Part shown: piece by piece, positions 1 through 7,312 of the stretch
Layout: every line of letters begins with the position of its first letter
How positions within the stretch are numbered: the first letter of the stretch is position 1
Source: DAIOEK01 sp964600595
GTDB lineage: Bacteria > Chloroflexota > Anaerolineae > Anaerolineales > Anaerolineaceae
Direction: 5' to 3'
Assembly: GCA_964600595.1 (NCBI GenBank)
Contig: CAZRKL010000015.1
Coordinates: 1-29,724, forward strand
DNA: 29,724 nucleotides
Program-made: the position numbers and the translations under genes
The notes under the pieces: model-generated
Database searches by the model: none
The model's input: only the letters and a program-made list of their open reading frames with translations
Told to the model about the DNA's origin: nothing

Positions 1-27
1 GCTGGATGTTTTGATTCTGTTACCTGT

Positions 28-546
28 TTATTGCATATTCGTCCAGCCGGTTTGCTGATGAGATGAAAAATACAACACAGCCCATGTCCAATCGATGAGG
101 TAATGTTCTATCCTGTCCAGCAAATCCAGTTTGGAGCGGAAATCGAACATTAATTCCCGGGTATCCACAAGCATCTGCATACACTGATTGTGTATTTCAG
201 AATCCTGAACACCATTTCGTTTCAATGAATTAATAATGTGAACAGGTCGGATACCAAAAAAGGATTGTACCCGGTTATTGGTCTTAAATATCACTCCCAT
301 TTTTGTCAGGTTGGAGTGGAAACCCTGGAATACCTGTTGCTGATCATCGCGAACTTGAGCCCGCCGCAAACTGATCTCCGATAGGATTTCGCGAAGTACA
401 TCCAGGCTCTCGGGACCGATGATAACAAGAGATTCCACCAAACGCTGTATCGGTATGACGCTTGAGTCATCCAGACACAGCATGATTACATCGCCAACTT
501 TCATGCGAATGTATTCACGGTCATTGGTGGGTATCTGTCTATCCAT
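28..546 (-). CDS. Unrecognised 172-residue protein
   Basis: I do not recognise a family. The protein is soluble-looking, with no signal peptide or membrane span, mixed alpha/beta at the start and helical later. The middle (about residues 55-90) is rich in Glu, Gln and Arg and looks helical. The end is aromatic (Trp-Thr-Trp near residue 153). An ATG at 570 would add eight residues but has no ribosome binding site. The ATG at 546 has AGGAAA about six bases upstream, so I choose it. The gene lies downstream of the SH3-like gene on the same strand, and a possible separate promoter sits between them. Coding status is supported by the long open frame and the Shine-Dalgarno site. Function is unknown. 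Confidence 0.6.
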   Translation of the reverse strand: MDRQIPTNDREYIRMKVGDVIMLCLDDSSVIPIQRLVESLVIIGPESLDVLREILSEISLRRAQVRDDQQQVFQGFHSNLTKMGVIFKTNNRVQSFFGIRPVHIINSLKRNGVQDSEIHNQCMQMLVDTRELMFDFRSKLDLLDRIEHYLIDWTWAVLYFSSHQQTGWTNMQ

Positions 547-605
547 AGCTTTTCCTGACAATGATTTCATCTTTTACTTATATATCATCGGCAGGTTTTA
601 AAAAT

Positions 606-634
606 ATTGTAGGGGTAAGATTGAAAAAAAGCAA
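606..634 (-). promoter_or_regulatory. Possible promoter of the unrecognised gene at 28-546
   Basis: On the minus strand a TACAAT -10 box (606-611) follows a TTGCTT-like -35 box (629-634) with a 17-base spacer. The -35 matches the consensus only in its first three bases. Transcription would start near 599, about 50 bases before the chosen ATG. Confidence 0.3.
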
Positions 635-640
635 ATTGCT
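624..640 (-). terminator. Possible short-stem terminator after the SH3-like gene
   Basis: Read on the minus strand, AGCA-ATT-TGCT forms a four-base-pair hairpin that overlaps the SH3-like stop codon and runs straight into a tract of T residues. The T tract is good but the stem is very short, so termination may be partial. Confidence 0.3.
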
Positions 641-1109
641 ATTCGTTAAATTCAATGAGATAGTTGGCAACCGCCCATCCGGCACGTGATTCTTCGTATG
701 GCGCTTCCAAATACCACCATGTGTATCCATCTACACTCTGGGGACCACTTTTAATAACAAAAACCTCATTCTCAGCTCCCAGAAAGATCGGGGTTGTGTT
801 CGTGCCAGGCTCTCTTCGTAATCGTAAACCATCACCACCTGTGCCAGAAATTCGTACAGTCATACCCACATTAAGCTCACCACCTGGATCAGGTGGCACG
901 CCATCAGGCAGAGTTGCTTCCAGCTCCTCTGCCGCTGCGGGCATTTGCGTTTCCACGATCGGTGGTGCAGGGATTATGGTCACAATAGGCGTAACAAAGG
1001 AATACACCGGGTTACGGGGCGACAACAAAAACCATAGCGTAACTGATATTCCAAAACAAATGAAACCGATAATTAATCCCGCGATCAGGGAGGATACTTT
1101 TTTATTCAT
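639..1109 (-). CDS. Membrane-anchored SH3-like domain protein
   Basis: This is a 156-residue protein with one N-terminal transmembrane helix (about residues 6-29). A Pro/Ala/Glu-rich linker (about 31-75) follows, then a C-terminal bacterial SH3-like domain (about 80-153) with the typical LRLRREPG segment and the late GW-A motif. Such domains usually bind peptidoglycan or other ligands outside the membrane; that role is family knowledge, not shown here. I choose the ATG at 1109, one base after the antiporter stop codon. A longer frame would run back into the antiporter gene and lacks any reason to be used. The tight spacing suggests it is co-transcribed with, and translationally coupled to, the cation antiporter. 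Confidence 0.75.
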   Translation of the reverse strand: MNKKVSSLIAGLIIGFICFGISVTLWFLLSPRNPVYSFVTPIVTIIPAPPIVETQMPAAAEELEATLPDGVPPDPGGELNVGMTVRISGTGGDGLRLRREPGTNTTPIFLGAENEVFVIKSGPQSVDGYTWWYLEAPYEESRAGWAVANYLIEFNE

Positions 1110-1110
1110 C

Positions 1111-2190
1111 TCAAACCACAAATAGGAAAAATGCCATTGCCAGTATGATGTATACACCCAATAGGGCAAGGCCTTCCAGCCAGTTGGATTCTCCATCACC
1201 GGCAACCAGTACCGTGATCAATACCCCAGCTCCCAGGGCAAGCAACTCAAAGTTATTGAATACCAGTGTGAGTGGATGACCCATCAACAGGCTGATGAAT
1301 ACCAGAATTGGAGCGACAAATAGTGCAATTTGTAAGCTGGATGAGATGGCAATTTCAACGCTCAAATCCATTTTATTCCGGTGAGCTACTTGAACTGCAA
1401 CGAAATGCTCGGCAGCATTCCCAACAATTGGAATCAGGATAATACCCAGGAAAAATTCAGAAATGCCTGCTGAAGAAACAACATGCTCAACCGCACCCAC
1501 CAGCATCTCACTGAGATAAACAACACCCAGCGTGGAGACGACAAGAAGCAGTATTGCGGTTCGCAGCTTCATTTCAGGATGGTGATTTTTGTTGGCTTCA
1601 ACCACATGCGTGATTGGATTATGTGCGTGCTTGAATGAATATAATAATCCTGCTGCGTAAATCAGCATCATCACAACAGCGACACCAATGCTTAATGCTT
1701 CCACACGAAAACTGGTCTCTTCCCCAATAGCAACTCTGAACAATGAAGGAATCACCAACGCTGTCACACTTAAGGTGAGGAGTACGGTATGGTTCCGTGC
1801 CTGTTTCTGATCGAAGGTCTGAGCGCCGTTCTTAACCCCTCCCACGATCATGGCAATTCCCATAACAAACAACAAGTTACCAAGAATTGAACCGGTTATG
1901 GATGCTTTTACCAGGTCCAGATATCCGGCTTTAATCGCCACCAGAGTGATGATCAACTCAGCAGCATTCCCCAATGTGGCATTCAATAGACCACCAATTT
2001 TTGGACCAGTATAGGTCGCTAAAGCTTCAGTAGCCTGTCCGATTAAACCTGCCAGGGGAACAATGGCAACAACAGAAAATATAAATACCCAAATATCTCC
2101 CCACCCGGCAATTTCAGCTATGATTGCCAGCGGGAAAGCAATTAGAAGGAGCATGAGCGGATTTTTGCGAAAGAATTTAATAGCTGTCAT
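1111..2190 (-). CDS. cax: Ca2+/H+ (cation/proton) antiporter, CaCA superfamily
   Basis: This 359-residue polytopic membrane protein has about eleven hydrophobic segments. It carries the two inverted alpha-repeat signatures of CAX exchangers: GNAAELI at residue 74 onward and GNAAEHFVA at residue 255 onward, with the conserved acidic residues E78 and E259. A His-containing hydrophilic loop (about residues 188-207) separates the two halves. Members export Ca2+ or related divalent cations against the proton gradient. The length fits the family (about 350-370). The start at 2190 has GAGAA upstream. The gene is divergent from the kinase gene and lies one base ahead of the SH3-like gene. Ion specificity cannot be told from sequence. 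Confidence 0.92.
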   Translation of the reverse strand: MTAIKFFRKNPLMLLLIAFPLAIIAEIAGWGDIWVFIFSVVAIVPLAGLIGQATEALATYTGPKIGGLLNATLGNAAELIITLVAIKAGYLDLVKASITGSILGNLLFVMGIAMIVGGVKNGAQTFDQKQARNHTVLLTLSVTALVIPSLFRVAIGEETSFRVEALSIGVAVVMMLIYAAGLLYSFKHAHNPITHVVEANKNHHPEMKLRTAILLLVVSTLGVVYLSEMLVGAVEHVVSSAGISEFFLGIILIPIVGNAAEHFVAVQVAHRNKMDLSVEIAISSSLQIALFVAPILVFISLLMGHPLTLVFNNFELLALGAGVLITVLVAGDGESNWLEGLALLGVYIILAMAFFLFVV

Positions 2191-2255
2191 TTTTCAAATT
2201 CTCATTAGATAAGATATGCTGATTATAACCGATGGGTCAGCCAGCAAATCCCCTA

Positions 2256-2264
2256 TGTTATAAT
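2256..2264 (+). promoter_or_regulatory. Extended -10 promoter of the kinase-rpe operon
   Basis: TGTTATAAT is a perfect extended -10 element (TGn followed by TATAAT) with no good -35. Transcription would begin near 2271, leaving only about 11 untranslated bases before the kinase ATG at 2282 and no Shine-Dalgarno site. A second TATAAT lies on the minus strand at 2222-2227 and could serve the divergent antiporter gene. Confidence 0.5.
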
Positions 2265-2281
2265 TTCTTCAACGAACAAAT

Positions 2282-3310
2282 ATGGATGAATTACCAATCC
2301 TCAACAGGCGTTACAAATTACTAGAAGCCATCGGCAAAGGCGGAATGGCTTTTGTTTATTCCGCGTACGATCTTATGTTGGATCGACCGGTTGCGATCAA
2401 AATGCTCAAGCAGGAGCTTGGAGCAGATCAGGCGTTTCGTGATCGTTTCCATCTGGAAGCTAAAGCTGCGGCTAACCTCTCCCACCCTAGTATCGTAACT
2501 GTTCACGATTTTGGATTCGAACAAGACTGGCTTTTCATCGTGATGGAACACGTACCCGGTACAGATTTAAAGACCATGCTGCTGCAAAAAGGACGCCTTC
2601 CGGTTGAGGATGCAATACCCCTCATTATTCAGGCTTGTTCTGGAATCGGCTATGCGCATCGGGCTGGCCTGGTTCACTGCGATATCAAACCACACAACAT
2701 GCTTGTCACCCCGGATATGAGATTAAAGGTTACAGATTTTGGTATCGCGAGAGCGCTTGCCTCCATTCAACCGGATGAGCATCACCAGGAAGTATGGGGA
2801 TCACCCCAGTATTTCTCTCCCGAGCAGGCTGCCGGTGGTCCACCTCAACCAGCCTCAGATGTGTACTCGCTGGGGGTGGTTATGTATGAAATATTAACCG
2901 GCCAGCTGCCATTTCACGGAGAATCTATCCAGGAATACTCAAACAAACACCTGTATGAGATGCCCGTCACTCCCAGCAAATTAAACCCCATGATCCCCCG
3001 TGAGCTGGATCAGATCATCTTAAAAGTCCTCTCAAAAGAACCTTCCCGCCGGTATCGGACTGCAGATCAATTAGGGCGGGTATTGCAATCGAATCTGCAT
3101 CTCACAGATTCTCCATTAGTAGATGGATATTATCCACCCGTAGATTCCTCCGCGACACTGGTAACGACTCCGGTTAGTCAGAAACATCCAGACATCTCTG
3201 AGGAAATCAACAAGATCGACTGGATTACCATCGGGCTAGGACTGCTGACAGTAGCAGCTGTTGGTGGTCTTATTCCACTCTGGATCGCGGTGTTATTCAA
3301 CTTATTATGA
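2282..3310 (+). CDS. PknB-type Ser/Thr protein kinase with C-terminal membrane anchor
   Basis: A 342-residue Hanks-type kinase. Visible elements are the glycine-rich loop GKGGMAFV (18-25), VAIK with Lys40, the alpha-C Glu59, the catalytic loop HCDIKPHN with Asp134, DFG with Asp152, and SPEQ in the activation segment (179-182). The catalytic loop reads HCD instead of HRD, so this is a non-RD kinase. One transmembrane helix lies at about 315-340. Only a few residues follow it, so there is no PASTA or other extracellular sensor. The kinase domain begins right after residue 9, which supports the ATG at 2282 despite the missing ribosome binding site. The stop codon overlaps the rpe start (ATGA). 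Substrates cannot be inferred. Confidence 0.92.
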   Translation: MDELPILNRRYKLLEAIGKGGMAFVYSAYDLMLDRPVAIKMLKQELGADQAFRDRFHLEAKAAANLSHPSIVTVHDFGFEQDWLFIVMEHVPGTDLKTMLLQKGRLPVEDAIPLIIQACSGIGYAHRAGLVHCDIKPHNMLVTPDMRLKVTDFGIARALASIQPDEHHQEVWGSPQYFSPEQAAGGPPQPASDVYSLGVVMYEILTGQLPFHGESIQEYSNKHLYEMPVTPSKLNPMIPRELDQIILKVLSKEPSRRYRTADQLGRVLQSNLHLTDSPLVDGYYPPVDSSATLVTTPVSQKHPDISEEINKIDWITIGLGLLTVAAVGGLIPLWIAVLFNLL

Positions 3311-3969
3311 AAAACATCCTTTCTGTGTCTATCCTTTCTGCAAATTTTGAGCATCTTTCACGCGATATCCAGGATGTGGAAGCAGCCGGCGCTGATTGGA
3401 TACATATTGATGTAATGGACGGCAGATTTGTGCCAAACATCACAATGGGACCATTTATTGTTGAGGCTTGCCGCAGGATAACGAACCTACCGCTCGATGT
3501 GCATTTGATGATTGAAAAACCCGAAGATCATATCCGTTCATTTGCCAGCGCGGGCGCGAGCATCATCACGGTACAGCAGGAAACCTGCCCTCACCTTCAC
3601 CGCACACTCGAAATGATCCGCGAAGAAGGATGCAAGACCGGTATTGCTTATAATCCGGCTACTCAGGTCAACAACCTGCATCTGGTTGCCAATGAAGTGG
3701 ATATGGTCTTGATCATGACAGTTAATCCAGGTTATTCAGGGCAATCCTATATTCAGGGTATGGAAAAGAAGGTCGAACAGGTCGCGAAAAAAATTGCCGA
3801 ATTCGAGCACCCCATCCGACTGCAGGTGGATGGTGGAATTAACCTCAAGACTTTACCAGCTGTTTTAAAAGCCGGCGCAGATACCATTGTTGCTGCTACT
3901 GCCGTTTTCGGGCATTCCGATGGGGCAAAAGCCGGAGTTATTTCTTTGAAACATATATTGGAAAGTTAA
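3307..3969 (+). CDS. rpe: Ribulose-phosphate 3-epimerase
   Basis: This 220-residue TIM-barrel enzyme interconverts ribulose 5-phosphate and xylulose 5-phosphate in the pentose phosphate pathway. Signatures seen are VSILSANF near the start, HIDVMDG with metal-binding His33 and catalytic Asp35, DVHLM with His66, MTVNPGYSGQ (137-146) and QVDGGI with Asp175. Length is normal for the family. The strand that normally reads V-H-x-E reads VQQET here, a mild deviation. The start codon overlaps the kinase stop codon by four bases, so the two are translationally coupled. A bidirectional terminator follows immediately. Confidence 0.95.
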   Translation: MKNILSVSILSANFEHLSRDIQDVEAAGADWIHIDVMDGRFVPNITMGPFIVEACRRITNLPLDVHLMIEKPEDHIRSFASAGASIITVQQETCPHLHRTLEMIREEGCKTGIAYNPATQVNNLHLVANEVDMVLIMTVNPGYSGQSYIQGMEKKVEQVAKKIAEFEHPIRLQVDGGINLKTLPAVLKAGADTIVAATAVFGHSDGAKAGVISLKHILES

Positions 3970-3977
3970 AAACAAAA

Positions 3978-4005
3978 ACGGCTTATTAGCCGTCTTGTTA
4001 TTGAT
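3978..4005. terminator. Bidirectional intrinsic terminator between rpe and rpmB
   Basis: ACGGCT and AGCCGT (3978-3983 and 3988-3993) pair as a six-base-pair stem with a four-base loop. On the plus strand a T-rich stretch follows. On the minus strand the hairpin is followed by TTTTTGTTTTT, which is stronger. It therefore can end both the kinase-rpe and the rpmB transcripts. Confidence 0.7.
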
Positions 4006-4021
4006 AAAAAGGTAAAATGAG

Positions 4022-4204
4022 TTATACGCTTTTTACCATGGAGCGAATGCAGCGTGCGCACAAAGTCTTATGAACTTTCTTTCCATTCTCAATCACCATT
4101 ACCTTTTGCAGGTTGGGGTGAAAAGCGCGGTTTGTGGCGCGCTGAGAAAAGCTCCGATTATGACCAAAGGTTGTTTTCTTGCCACAAGTTTCACAGACAG
4201 CCAT
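4022..4204 (-). CDS. rpmB: 50S ribosomal protein L28
   Basis: A 60-residue basic protein with the L28 pattern: MAVCETCGKK at the start, GHNRSFSQRATNR-F-PNLQKV in the middle and LCARCIRSM near the end. Cysteines 4, 7, 49 and 52 form two CxxC pairs, so this is the zinc-binding (C+) form. The start has AAGGA upstream. It is monocistronic, convergent with rpe and divergent from the Asp23-fakA-fakB genes. Its leader contains a hairpin close to the predicted transcript start. Identity is secure. Confidence 0.95.
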   Translation of the reverse strand: MAVCETCGKKTTFGHNRSFSQRATNRAFHPNLQKVMVIENGKKVHKTLCARCIRSMVKSV

Positions 4205-4237
4205 TTCGATTATCCTTTCAACTACTCAATCTGTCCT

Positions 4238-4255
4238 GCTGCGTAATTTCGCAGC
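4238..4255 (-). promoter_or_regulatory. Hairpin in the rpmB leader
   Basis: GCTGCG and CGCAGC form a perfect six-base-pair stem around a six-base A/T loop. It lies about five bases from the predicted rpmB transcript start and has no T tract, so it is not a terminator. It may stabilise the 5' end or be a protein-binding site. Its function is unproven. Confidence 0.45.
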
Positions 4256-4265
4256 GCAAGGTTGG

Positions 4266-4294
4266 ATTTTACCATAAACCGTATCCAAAGACAA
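4266..4294 (-). promoter_or_regulatory. rpmB promoter
   Basis: On the minus strand, TTGTCT (4289-4294) and an extended -10 TGGTAAAAT (TAAAAT at 4266-4271) are separated by exactly 17 bases. The start site would be near 4259, just before the leader hairpin. This is one of the best sigma-70-type promoters in the window. The string TATGGTAAAAT recurs ahead of the tRNA-Arg gene. Confidence 0.65.
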
Positions 4295-4343
4295 GAATAT
4301 TTGTTAAACTACATGACCAGTACAATGATTGAAAGGTCCCCAT

Positions 4344-4700
4344 ATGAGAGACAAGAATAATCCAATCGGAAATATCTACATTTCACACCGGGCAATCGCA
4401 TCGGTTGCCTGCCAATCTGCGTTATCTTCATACGGCGTTGTCGGCCTTGCCCCAAAAAATCTGGTTGAAGGGCTGGCAAACGTAATAATCAAGGATCCAA
4501 GCCTGGGGGTGGAAGTGAAATTTGATGGAAGCCAGGTTGATTTGGACCTATATATCATTATTGAATATGGCACCAGAATTAAATCTGTTGCTTCCACGGT
4601 TGCACATCAGGTCCAATATCAAATCGAGAATACCATCGGCTTACCGGTTCGTAGTGTGAACGTACATGTTCGCGGACTTCGCATCAGTAACACCGATTAA
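4344..4700 (+). CDS. Asp23/Gls24 family protein (DUF322)
   Basis: A 118-residue protein of the Asp23/Gls24 envelope-stress family. It shows the usual alternating fold, including YISHRAIASVACQSALSSYGVVGLA near the start and the VHVRGLRIS end. Its position directly before fakA matches the arrangement in Firmicutes, where a YloU-type Asp23 paralogue precedes YloV/FakA. I choose the ATG at 4344 because GAAAGG lies seven bases upstream; a TTG at 4329 has no such support. A TACAAT box at 4321-4326 could be its -10, but no good -35 is at the right distance. Its molecular role is not established. Confidence 0.85.
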   Translation: MRDKNNPIGNIYISHRAIASVACQSALSSYGVVGLAPKNLVEGLANVIIKDPSLGVEVKFDGSQVDLDLYIIIEYGTRIKSVASTVAHQVQYQIENTIGLPVRSVNVHVRGLRISNTD

Positions 4701-4723
4701 CCCCCAAAAAGCAAAGGTTCCTT

Positions 4724-6388
4724 ATGGGTATTGAATCAGACATACGAACAAAGAAGACATTACGCCTGGATGGTCTCCAACTGAAAGTTTTTGTTGAAGC
4801 AGCCTTAATATGGTTGAAGGCTAATCAACAACTGGTAAATTCGCTCAATGTTTTCCCGGTGCCAGATGGAGATACAGGTACGAACATGGTGTTGACCATG
4901 CAATCCGCATATAACGAGATTGCACAATCTGAAGAGAAGAACCTGGGCAAAATGGCGCACCTTCTTGCACAGGGAGCCCTCATGGGTGCCAGGGGCAACT
5001 CCGGGGTTATTTTGTCTCAGTTATGGCGCGGATTTGCGCGTGGACTGGACAACTATGATACAGCAGATGCAGAGATGATTGCATCTGCACTTGAAGAAGC
5101 ACGCCATACTGCATATAAAGGTGTTGTTAAACCTGTTGAAGGAACCATTCTGACGGTTGCTACAGATATTGCACAAAAAGCACAAGCTATCGTTGCAGAA
5201 AATCAAGATCCAGAAATCATCCTGGAAGAAATTGTTAACGCAGCGGATGAATCCGTTCAAAAAACCCCTGAATTGCTCCCGATATTGAAACAGGCAGGTG
5301 TTGTAGATTCTGGTGGTAAAGGGCTCTTTATACTACTGGAGGGAATCTTACGCTACATCCGCAATTTATCTCTGGAAACACCTGTTGGTGTGATCCAGCC
5401 TATTTCGAATATGAATCTGGAAAACACCATGGAATCTGTAGAGCCCGGTCAGGATTATGAAGTCGTTGTAGATTTTCGTCCTCATCAACCTCTCGTTCTC
5501 GAAGATTTTTATAACGATCTTTCCGAGATCGGCACTTCCATTCAGGTCGGTGAAGGGGATGGTTTCTACCGCATGCACATCCACGTTCCATTGGATAAGC
5601 GGTATGAACCGATTGAATACACCATGGGCATCGGTACCATTACCAAGATAGCAATGGAAAACCTGATGGCTCAGATGGAAGAACAATCAACTAAACGACC
5701 AGAAAAAATACATCTTGCAGAAGTGGAGCCGGGGGATATAGCCGTTATTACCGTAAGCCCTGGTAACGGTCTTTCACAAATATTTGCCTCCCTTGGCGTC
5801 GCAGCTATTGTGGATGGCGGTCAAACGATGAATCCCAGTACGGAAGAAATTCTTAAAGCTTTTGAAGATCTTCCCACCGATAAAATTATCCTGCTCCCGA
5901 ATAATAAGAATATCATCCTTGCAGCAGAAAGTGCAGCCTCAGTAAGCGTGAAGAAAGTGGCCGTCATACCCAGCCGCAATATTCCACAAGGTATATCTGC
6001 ACTGCTTCACCTCGTTCCGGATGGAGACTTCGACCAGGTAGTTCAGGATATGAATGACGCCCTTACCGACGTTGAAGCCGGAGAAATCACCATCGCGACC
6101 CGCACAGTACAGATTAATGGAGTGGACGTTGAAGAAGGACAGGTAATCGTCCTTCATAATGGTAAGCTTATTTCCTCTGCCAATACTCTGGAAGAAGCGG
6201 TTATGACCTTCCTCGAATCGGCAGAAACGAAAGATCGTGAAAGAATTACTTTCTTCACTGGGGGTGAAGTCCAAAAGAAAACCATCGATCAAATTGTGTC
6301 ATCTGTTAAAGACTCCTACCCCGATCATGAAATTGAGGTTCATCCGGGTGGTCAGCCCCATTATCAATTCATCATCTCAATAGAATAG
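4724..6388 (+). CDS. fakA: Fatty acid kinase catalytic subunit FakA (YloV/DAK2 family)
   Basis: This 554-residue protein phosphorylates fatty acids held by a FakB (DegV) partner, producing acyl-phosphate for phospholipid synthesis. Residues 1-210 form the DhaL/DAK2 nucleotide domain: PVPDGDTGTN (45-54, Mg-ADP ligands), ARGNSGVILSQ (89-99) and VVDSGGKGL (193-201). The middle domain keeps the HIH pair (His285, His287). The motif that normally reads YGYCTEF reads YEVVVDF (245-251), so the third zinc ligand, a Cys, is Val248. The C-terminal domain (about 330-554) has the usual repeated layout, ending in EVHPGGQPHYQFIISIE. AAAGG precedes the ATG. fakB follows after two bases. Confidence 0.93.
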   Translation: MGIESDIRTKKTLRLDGLQLKVFVEAALIWLKANQQLVNSLNVFPVPDGDTGTNMVLTMQSAYNEIAQSEEKNLGKMAHLLAQGALMGARGNSGVILSQLWRGFARGLDNYDTADAEMIASALEEARHTAYKGVVKPVEGTILTVATDIAQKAQAIVAENQDPEIILEEIVNAADESVQKTPELLPILKQAGVVDSGGKGLFILLEGILRYIRNLSLETPVGVIQPISNMNLENTMESVEPGQDYEVVVDFRPHQPLVLEDFYNDLSEIGTSIQVGEGDGFYRMHIHVPLDKRYEPIEYTMGIGTITKIAMENLMAQMEEQSTKRPEKIHLAEVEPGDIAVITVSPGNGLSQIFASLGVAAIVDGGQTMNPSTEEILKAFEDLPTDKIILLPNNKNIILAAESAASVSVKKVAVIPSRNIPQGISALLHLVPDGDFDQVVQDMNDALTDVEAGEITIATRTVQINGVDVEEGQVIVLHNGKLISSANTLEEAVMTFLESAETKDRERITFFTGGEVQKKTIDQIVSSVKDSYPDHEIEVHPGGQPHYQFIISIE

Positions 6389-6390
6389 CC

Positions 6391-7248
6391 ATGACGAAAA
6401 CCTGCATTCTGACAGATAGTTCTGCACAATTTACAAAACACAGTTTGAACGGGCGCAACCTCATTGAGGTTGTGCCATTTCATATTCATATTTCGGATGC
6501 TGAATCAGATAATGATTCTGGCAATCGAATACTACATTATCCAACCTCGGCTACACATAAACCATTACCTGTCGTTGAGCCACCTTCCATTGCAGAATAT
6601 GTCCAGGCAATACGAGGACTCAGCAGCCAGGCAACTGACATTATTGCATTATCCATTTCCAGCCACTTATCAGACGCTTACCAAAACCTGCAGGAAGCAA
6701 TTAAAATAACCCAGGGCAGGGCAAAAGTCCATCTGATTGATACCCAGATGATCGGATTGGGCTTGGGATATCTCGTTCAACTGGCAGCAGAGTTGGCAGA
6801 TCAGGGCGTTTCAGCTGATGATATTGAATACAGGGTAAGGGGTCAGGTACCGCATATTTATGCCCAATTTTGTCTTCCGAGTCTGACATATCTAACCCGC
6901 TCTGCATTAATTGATTATCCACAGGCTGTGGTGGGTGAAATGCTCGGTATTCTGCCTGTATTTTCTTTTGAAGAAGGAAAGCTGGTATCAATCGAAAAGA
7001 TAAAAAACTACCGTGCATTGCTGGATTACTTCCAGGAATTTCTGGATGAATTTAGTGAGCTGGATGCAATTGCGGTTATGCAAAGTGTCCCATCATTGTT
7101 ACAGGATGCCCGGGTATTGAAAGAACACGCCGGATCAGTTTTTCCAAAAGTCCCATTTAGTGAACACAGCATTAATCCAGTGATTGCTGCCATGTTGGGT
7201 CCCCGCAGCGTTGGTATTTTTGCCGTCGAAAAACCTGAAGAAATATAA
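6391..7248 (+). CDS. fakB: DegV family fatty-acid-binding protein, probable FakB
   Basis: A 285-residue DegV protein. Family marks are ILTDSSA (6-12), SISSHLSDAYQN (88-99, the fatty-acid carboxylate-binding loop region), VHLIDTQMIGLGLG (113-126) and GPRSVGIFAVE near the end. FakB binds a fatty acid and presents it to FakA. Immediate linkage to fakA (two-base gap) makes this the likely partner. The canonical TSQPS segment is altered to VVEPPS (61-66), and the early loop (about 36-58) is divergent. It may therefore have unusual ligand preference. Identity to the family is firm; the specific ligand is unknown. Confidence 0.88.
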   Translation: MTKTCILTDSSAQFTKHSLNGRNLIEVVPFHIHISDAESDNDSGNRILHYPTSATHKPLPVVEPPSIAEYVQAIRGLSSQATDIIALSISSHLSDAYQNLQEAIKITQGRAKVHLIDTQMIGLGLGYLVQLAAELADQGVSADDIEYRVRGQVPHIYAQFCLPSLTYLTRSALIDYPQAVVGEMLGILPVFSFEEGKLVSIEKIKNYRALLDYFQEFLDEFSELDAIAVMQSVPSLLQDARVLKEHAGSVFPKVPFSEHSINPVIAAMLGPRSVGIFAVEKPEEI

Positions 7249-7300
7249 GCTAAACTAATCCGAATATTGCTGCAGATGAGACCAGGATAAAGGATTGGGG

Positions 7301-7306
7301 TAAAAT
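7301..7306 (+). promoter_or_regulatory. Possible -10 box directly before recG
   Basis: TAAAAT lies six bases before the recG ATG at 7313, so a transcript from it would be leaderless. The -35 region is poor, and recG may instead be read through from fakB, 64 bases upstream. Confidence 0.25.
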
Positions 7307-7312
7307 ATTGCT

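Noticed and set aside
664..1125. 153-codon plus-strand frame opposite the SH3-like gene
   Set aside because: Low-complexity Ser/Pro composition mirrors the Pro-rich linker on the other strand; no ribosome site.
7263..7312. Direct repeat AATATTGCT before recG
   Set aside because: Nine bases, two copies about 41 bases apart, AT-rich; not convincing as a regulatory site.
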